A stretch of 64,000 nt of DNA, from contig OW388297.1 of assembly GCA_936450465.1 (NCBI GenBank), positions 60,826,581 through 60,890,580 on the forward strand, in the 5' to 3' direction. The position numbers were made by a program, and so were the translations under genes. This DNA is from Gibbula magus (taxonomy: Eukaryota; Mollusca; Gastropoda; Trochida; Trochidae). This document shows positions 57,641-64,000 of the stretch, one piece after another; positions within the stretch are counted from its first letter, which is position 1; every line of letters starts with the position of its first letter. The notes beneath the pieces are model-generated. The model was not told where the DNA came from. It was given only the letters and a program-made list of their open reading frames with translations, and ran no database searches.

Positions 57641-58300
57641 TTCCCAAAGATATGAAATTTCGTGATTTTGAGAACTTTTTAGGGGTATATTTTTAGAAGA
57701 ATTTTCAATCGCAAACCACTGAAGATACAAACATGTTTAATAGCTCATTTTGATGGAGAGATATCATTTTATTAAGAACAATATCTTTCAAGCATGTGTC
57801 TGTCATAGTTTACGTGTGACAAGTCATAGAAGATTGTAATTTTTCGAAAATCGCCATTTTCAGCAAACTTCACAGGATCATCACTGCTCAACTAATTGAG
57901 CTATTGACATTTTACATTCACCTACGTATGCATAATTTCAAGAAGAACAACTTTTATGTTGACCGCTTTCATCAAAAAGTTGATAGTAAAGCCTGGAACA
58001 TCGCGAATGATGTCTAGGGGTACGAAAATGAGCATTTTTGAGTATTTTCCTGAATATTCAGAAGAACATAACGTATTAATAATGTATGCAATCTTAATGA
58101 TGATATCATCTTCTTTTGTGGAAATCAAAGTATAACATATCCTATGTTACACCTTATTATGAAAATGTTGACAGTTTTGTCTTAATCTTGAGAAATATCA
58201 TGTAGGGGTCCATCAATACGTGATTTTTCCATTTTCAAAGGGATACCTTCTTTGGAGAATTTTTGTAAAAAAACTACTGAAGATTATAATACTAATAATA
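57641..58300 (-). mobile_element. Family F fragment F3
   Basis: It matches F2 from CCCAAA(A/G)ATATGAAAT onward, so its first ~330 bp repeat what lies at 41735-42058 before E6, and it continues with TCAAAAAGTTGATAGT, i.e. past the E6 insertion point. It ends near 58290 without the F start, head to head with F4. Confidence 0.65.
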
Positions 58301-59770
58301 ACTAGGATTGCCAAGGCAATACTTAGGTGTTCAAGACTTCTGCTTGACCTTGAACTCCATGTTGCACTCTCGGTTATTCATTAGTTTCTCTGCTTTAAAA
58401 TGAGCCATCAAACATGTCTCTATCTTCAATAGTTTTTTTACAAAAATTCTCCAAAGACAATGACCCTTTGAAAATGGAACAATTGCTTTTTAATGGACCC
58501 CTACATGATTTCTCTCACGATTAAGACAAAACGGTTAATATTTTCATACTAAGGTGTAACATAGAAAATGTTGTGTTTCAATTTCCACTTAAGCAGATGT
58601 ATACAGCATTTAGATGGTATACATAATTAATTCGTTATGTTCTTCTGAACATTCAAGAAAATACTGAAAAATACTCAAATTTTGACCCCTAGATCATGTG
58701 TGCGATGTTCGGAGCTTAACTATCAACTTTTTGATGAAAGGGTTCAACAAAATGGTTGTTGAAATTGTGCATCCGATGGTGTAAATACACTTTCCATATC
58801 TCAATTAGTTAAGCAGTTATGATCCTTTGAAATTTGCTGAAAATGGCCAATTTTGAAAAATGACAATCTTCTATGACCTGTCATATGCAAAGTATGACAG
58901 ATACATGATTGAAATTTATTGTTCTTGTTAAATGACATCTCCACTTCAGCATGACGTATTAAACATAATTGTATCTTCAGTGATTTATAATCTAAAATTC
59001 TCCAAATAAAATACCCCTCGAAAAGTCTCAAAATCACAAAATTGTACTTTTTTGGGACAATGTTCAAATTGTGCCGAAACTATCAACTTTTACATGATAT
59101 TGATATGTTATGGAAGTATTGAACTGGTTACTTCAAATAGATTGCAATAAATAACTTTGACATAAGAATATTTGTAACAGAGTTATGGCCCTTTGAACAT
59201 GAAGCCGAAAATCAACCTTTTAAAAAAGACGATTTTCCAGGAACGATTACTAAAGTTCTAGGGCGAAATTCAAAATTTGGGCGTAGAAATTTTGTGCACA
59301 GTTCATTCAGCTTCAAAATGAGCTATCATATATAAGTGTAGGTATTGCCGTTAGTGAGAGGAAGATTTTCAAAGGTGCGTACCCTGAAAATCGCGAAATT
59401 TCACAAAATAATTTCGAAATAGCAAAAAATCTATTATTACGGCCGAAAACCACTATATGCCTAATCGATGGAGGATGTTGATGGCCACATTTTGGTGAAG
59501 GTTTTGTGAAGTTATCTTGATTAGTTTTCGAGCCATTGAGGATAGGTTTTTTACATTTTGGGTTATCTCCCTTTTTTTAGGTCGAAAATAAAAAAATCGG
59601 CGAACGTACAGGGCTAGTTTTTGTTGCCATCTATAATCCCTGTTCTAATTCAGCCGTTACGTCACAGTGAGGCGCACCAAAAACGTACAAATAATAAGAA
59701 CAAGAAAAAAGGCCATAGTAATAACAATAGATCTTCCAGACATTCGTCTTGAAGACCTAATAATAATAAT
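58301..59770 (+). mobile_element. Family F copy F4
   Basis: It starts ACTAGGATTGCCAAGGC and ends with one hairpin unit (59729-59759, diverged first arm) and TAATAATAAT. It is the first of three head-to-tail copies. No coding signal. Confidence 0.75.
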
Positions 59771-59774
59771 AATA

Positions 59775-61207
59775 ACTAGGATTGCCAAGGCAATACTTAG
59801 GTCTTCAAGACTTCTGCTTGACTTAGAACTCCATGTTGGACTCAGGGTTATTCGTCTGTTTCTCTGCTTTAAAATGAGCTATCAAACATGTCTCTATCTT
59901 CAGTAGTTATTTTACAAAAATTCCCCAAAGAAGGTACCCCTCTGAAAACGGAAAAATCACATATTAATGGACCCCTACATTACATTTCTCACGATTAAGA
60001 CAAAATGGTTAATATTTCCATACTAAGGTGTAACATAGAAAATGTTGTGCTTTAATTTCCACTTAAGAAGATGTAATCATCATTTAGATTGCATACATAA
60101 TAAATGCGTTATGCTGTTCTGAATATTCAAGAAAATACTCAAAAATGCTTAAATTATGACCCCTAGACATCGCTTGCGATGTTCGAGGCTTAACTATCAA
60201 CTTTTTGATGAAAGCGGTCAACATAAAAGTTGTTCTTCTTGAAATTGTGCATACGTAGATGTATGTAAAATTTCAATAGCATAAACAGTTAAGCAGTTAT
60301 GAACCTTTCAACTTTGTTGAAAATGGCGATTTTTTAAAAATGACAAACTTCTATGACTTGTCACAAAAAAACTAAGATAGATTCGAGCTTGAAAAATATT
60401 ATCCTTAATAAATGACGTTTCTACATCACCATGATCTATTTAAAGTCTTCCTATCTGATATGGTTCATTATCAATAATTCCTTAAAGAATAAACACCTCA
60501 AAAAGTCTCAAAATCAAAATATTTCACTGTTTTGGGAATATGCTCAAATTATGCCCAAACTAATAACTTTTATATGATAATGATGTGTTATGGAATTGTT
60601 ATACAGGTTATTGTAAAGAGATTGAAATAAGTAACTTTGACATAAATTAATTTCTTACAGAGTTATGCCCCTTTGAACATGTAGCCGAAAAACGCCATTT
60701 TCAAAAAGGTCCATATTCAAGGGCATATTCCTGAAATTTAAGGACGAAATTCGAAAATCGGGAAAGATCATGTTGTTGTCCGTTCATTCAGCTTTCAGAT
60801 GAGTTATCACACATAGCTGTATGTATTGCCGTGATTTAGGAGAAGATTTTTAAAGACGCGTACCCTTAAAACCGCGAAAGTTGAAAACAAATTCAGTTTT
60901 CTCGATATAGCAAAAAATCTATTATAACGGCCGAAAACCGCTATAGGCCTAATCGATGGGGAATGTTGTTGCCCACATTTTGGTGAAAGTTTTATGTAAA
61001 TATCTTGATTAGATTTCGAGCTATTAAGGTTTAAAGTTTTGACTTCAAGGGGAGATAACTCAAGAAAGAAGTCGAAAATCAAAATTCGGCCGACGTACAA
61101 GGCTAGTTCGTGTTACAGGCTATCATCCCTGAACATTTCATGCAAATCAGTTCAGCCGTTACTTCAGAATCCGTTTAACAAAAAACGTACAAATAATAAT
61201 AAAAAGA
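59775..61207 (+). mobile_element. Family F copy F5
   Basis: It starts like F4, separated only by TAATAA units. It lacks any AGGTCTTC hairpin unit at its 3' end, where it passes directly from GTACAAATAATAATAA to the next copy. Confidence 0.75.
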
Positions 61208-61208
61208 A

Positions 61209-62754
61209 ACTAGGATTGCCAAGGCAATACTTAGGTCTTCAAGACTTCTGCTTGACCCAGAACTCCATGTTGGACTTAGGGTTATTCGTCTGTTTCTCCG
61301 CTTTAAAATGAGCTATCAAACATGTCTCTATCTTCAGTAGTTTTTTTACAAAAATTCTCTTAAGAAGGTACCCCTCTGAAAAAGGAAAAATCACATATTA
61401 ATGGACCCCTACATTACATTTCTCACGATTAAGACATAATGGTTAATATTTCCATACTAAGGTGTAACATGGAAAATGTTGTGCTTTAATTTCCACTTAA
61501 GAAGATGTAATCATCATTTAGATTGCATGCATAATTAATGCGTTATGCTGTTCTGAATATTCAAGAAAAGACTCAAAAATGCTTAAATTTGGACCCCTAG
61601 ACATCGCTTGCGATGTTCGAGGCTTAACTATCATATTTTTGATGAAAGCGGTCAACATAAAAGTTGATCTTCTTGAAATTGTGCATACGTAGGTGTATGT
61701 AAACTTTCAATAGCATAAGAAGTTAAGCAGCTATGAACATTTCAACTTTGTTGAAAATGGCGATTTTTAAAAAATGACAATCTTCTAAGATTTATCACAC
61801 GTAAAGTATGACAGATACATGTTTTAAATTTATTGTTATTAATAAAGGACATCTGCGCTTAAAAATGACATATTAAAGATAATTGTATCTTTAGGAGTTT
61901 AAAATCGAAAATTCTCCAAAGAAAATACCCCTAGAAAAGTATCAAAATCACATAATTTTACTTTGGGGAAATATGTCCAAATTGTGTCGATACTATCAAC
62001 TTTTACATGATAATGATATATTATGGAATTGTTTAACTAGTTTTAAGAAAGCGATAACAGTAAGTAACTTTGATATAAGTCAATTTGTTACAGAGTAAGG
62101 CTCCTTTGAACATAGAGCCGAAAAACGCCCTTTTAAAAAAAGACCATTTTTCAGGACCGATTACTAAAATTCTAGGACGAACTTCAAAATTCGGGCGATG
62201 AACGTTTATGCACAGTTCATTTAGCTTCAAAATGAGCTATCATATATAAGTGTAGGTATTTCCGTTAGTGAGGAGTAGATTTTCAGAGACCCGTACCCTA
62301 AAAACCGCGAAATTGCACAAAATTTTCAGTTTTTTGAAAATAGCAAAAAATCTATTATTACGACCGAAAACCGCTATGGGCCTAATCGATGGGGAATATT
62401 GTTGCCCACATTTTGGTGAAAGTTTTATGAAAATATCTTAATTAGTTTTCGAGCTATTGAGGTTTAAAGTTTTGACTTCAAGGGGAGATAACTCGCGATA
62501 GAAGTCGAAAATCAAAAATCGGTCTCGTACAGCCCGAGTTTAGGTCACAGGCTATAATCCCTGAAAATTTCAAGAAGATCGGTTCAGCCGTTTTGGCTGT
62601 ACACCGCGCACAAGAAAAGTACAAATAATAATAATAAGGAAAAAAATCAGGATAAGAACAATAGGTCTTCAGACTTTCGTCTTGAAGACCTAAAAAAACC
62701 GGATAATAACAATAGGTCTTCAGACATTCGTCTTGAAGACCTAATAATAATAAT
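61209..62754 (+). mobile_element. Family F copy F6
   Basis: It starts ACTAGGATTGCCAAGGC and ends with two hairpin units (about 62662-62692 and 62712-62742) and TAATAATAATAAT. Its tail meets the tail of F7. Confidence 0.75.
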
Positions 62755-63296
62755 GGGCATTTATAAAGCACTTTATCCGTACACAAGGTGCATGCTCAAA
62801 GCGCATTGAAAATAAGAAAATTTAAGGTGATGAGATGAAATACTATGGAATAAAGCCTAAAGTAATACTGGTAGCATTGATTAAGGATATTTATCATTAG
62901 AGTCTATGGGTAAAAAATTATGAAAATAGAATCTATGAATAATAGCTAGAAAATAGATGAGTTTGGAGTTGTGATTTAAAAACAGTCAGTGAGGATGACA
63001 TCTTGATGACATAAGGAAGTTGGTTCCAAAGTCTTGGAGCAGTACAGCTGAAAGATTTTAGTCCATAACTGGTGCTTTTATACTTTGGCATCTGGAGAAG
63101 CTTCAAATTCTGGGATCGAAGATCTTTTGCAGGGGTATAGTCCTCCAAGGAATTGAGACATGTTTGATAGCTCATTTTAAAGCAGAGAAACTGATGAATA
63201 ACCGAGAGTCCAAAATGGAGTTCTAGGTCAAGCAGAAGTCTTGAAGACCTAAGTATTGCCTGTGGCAATCCTAGTTATTATTATTATTATTATTAT
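62755..63296 (-). mobile_element. Family F copy F7 carrying a CR1-like LINE 3' end
   Basis: On the minus strand it starts ACTAGGATTGCC, shares the first ~130 bp with other F copies, then diverges into sequence coding a LINE C-terminus. It ends GTGCTTTATAAATGCCC followed by ATTATTATTATT, the kind of 3' tail seen in CR1/RTE-like LINEs. This suggests family F arose from, or captured the start of, such an element. Confidence 0.65.
62933..63175 (-). pseudogene. CR1-like LINE ORF2 C-terminal remnant
   Basis: The frame reads LEDYTPAKDLRSQNLKLLQ, then SYGLKSFSCTAPRLWNQLP and SLTVFKSQLQTHLF. The pattern DYTP.R.LRS..., YG.RSFS..AP.LWN.LP and SL..FKS.LKT.LF is typical of the extreme C-terminus of CR1/Jockey-group reverse transcriptase proteins. 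The polymerase domain itself is absent. Confidence 0.75.
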
Positions 63297-63298
63297 TA

Positions 63299-63450
63299 AA
63301 ATTTCAGCTCTGTGGAGTCATTGGTTCTGGAGAAAAAGTCGAAAAAGCAAAAAGTTTATGGATGGACGGACAGACGGACGGACGGATGGCCTGACGCCGG
63401 ACACCATGCCATGCCATAAGCCCATCGGGCCTTTCAGGCCTGATGAGCTA
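63299..63450 (+). mobile_element. Family E right-end fragment E8
   Basis: It begins inside the last monomer (ATTTCAGCTCTGTGGAG) after an ATT microsatellite, then a GGACGG tract, CCATGCCATGCC and the terminal hairpin, ending GATGAGCTA at 63450. Confidence 0.85.
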
Positions 63451-63761
63451 AAAATTGAATGGTCTTGAAATTGCCAACAAAATAATAAAAATAAATAGAA
63501 TTTTATTCACAGGATCTTCACATCCAAATATGAAAGATAATAAACTTAGTGTGTTTTGTTTATAGTATAACTTTTCTCATTTCAGAGTTTGCGGGAGACA
63601 TAATGTTTTCGTCTCCGTCCTTGCTTCTTCTTCCGTGATTCCGAAATGCTTTCGTTTCCAGGCCATATTTAAAAAAACGTTCAATATTCGTATGAAACTT
63701 GGTATGTGGTTAGACCTAGTGTTGGAGTAGTGCCTTTTGCTACTTAGGTTAATATGATTTT
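63451..63761. other. Unassigned sequence
   Basis: Nothing supported. It contains 'gttttcgtctccgtcc' and a TTTGCTACTTAGG phrase of unknown meaning. Confidence 0.3.
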
Positions 63762-63806
63762 TAGCTTATCAGGCCTGAAAGGCTTATGGCATGGTATGGC
63801 GTCAAG
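63762..63806 (-). mobile_element. Family E right-end fragment E9, minus orientation
   Basis: TAGCTTATCAGGCCTGAAAG and GGCTTATGGCATGG are the outermost part of an E right end with part of the hairpin partner lost. It is cut at 63806 by the SINE. Confidence 0.65.
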
Positions 63807-63807
63807 C

Positions 63808-64000
63808 GTCTGTGGGAAAGCACAGTGGTTAGCGCGTTCGGCTTCTGATCAAGAGGTCCGGGGTTTGAGTCCCAACGGCAACTTTATCCGCAGTAGAGAA
63901 CTGTTCTACACGCAGTAAGGTTTCGGTGCAATGCTACACTGAATTTCAGCATAGTACCACCCATGTTTCGTTAGTTTCAGCTGCTCTCACAGGTTTCATC
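63808..64000 (+). mobile_element. tRNA-derived SINE, 5' part, runs off the right edge
   Basis: The tRNA-like head at about 63811-63882 has an A box AAGCACAGTGG (63818-63828) and a B box GGTTTGAGTCC (63862-63872, one base off consensus). About 120 bp of tRNA-unrelated body follow to the window end. The element family is not named here. Confidence 0.6.

Noticed and set aside
63811..63882. Functional tRNA gene
   Set aside because: The B box is off consensus, the anticodon loop lacks U at position 33 in the best fold, and a long tRNA-unrelated body follows, so a SINE fits better.

Overview
This window is a piece of a eukaryotic, almost certainly animal, nuclear genome, and it consists almost wholly of mobile elements nested inside one another. 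It is AT-rich. It has no operon-like gene spacing, RNA operon or intact cellular gene. The element mix (an L1/Tx1-like LINE, a Gypsy LTR element, piggyBac, CR1-like and DIRS-like remnants, a TTAA-targeting Kolobok-like element, tRNA-derived SINEs, and Helentron-like elements with a tandem-repeat core) fits a mollusc best. That placement is inference. No host gene could be identified with confidence.

Layout. 1-2.2 kb: the start of a DIRS-like gag ORF running off the left edge, and a separate tyrosine-recombinase fragment. 2.4-2.84 kb: a decayed piggyBac transposase. 3.1-5.6 kb: degenerate short repeats, a tRNA-like sequence and a strong 100-nt hairpin. 5.6-21.8 kb: a block of one Helentron-like non-autonomous family, called family E here. 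Its left end starts ATAGAGCC and its right end finishes GATGAGCTA. It has a core of ~145-bp tandem monomers, a GGACGG tract and a terminal hairpin. In this block E4 sits inside E3, and a 3.2-kb palindromic foldback transposon sits inside E4. The foldback carries pseudogene copies of an uncharacterised protein family in both arms. 22.4-23.1 kb: another tandem-core element with CCCCCGCCA termini. 23.19-29.02 kb: a LINE with a target-site duplication whose ORF is split by element E5. 29-32.1 kb: older E copies, an inverted repeat and one candidate exon.

32.2-57.6 kb: a second repeat family, called family F here (AGGTCTTC hairpin units, TAATAA flanks). It has been invaded by a truncated Gypsy element, by a 2.16-kb TTAA element and by an E element. 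A segment running from the Gypsy pol gene to that E element was then tandemly amplified to four nearly identical 4.67-kb units (37892-56580). 58.3-62.75 kb: three head-to-tail F copies. 62.75-64 kb: an F copy carrying a CR1-like LINE C-terminus, two E end fragments and the 5' part of a tRNA-derived SINE.

The clearest result is a relative insertion history read from interrupted sequences. Removing E5 restores the LINE frame exactly. Related F copies supply empty sites for the TTAA element and for E6. Removing E4 rejoins E3. Together these define the ends and the target (the 3' end of a run of five A) of the E family without any database.
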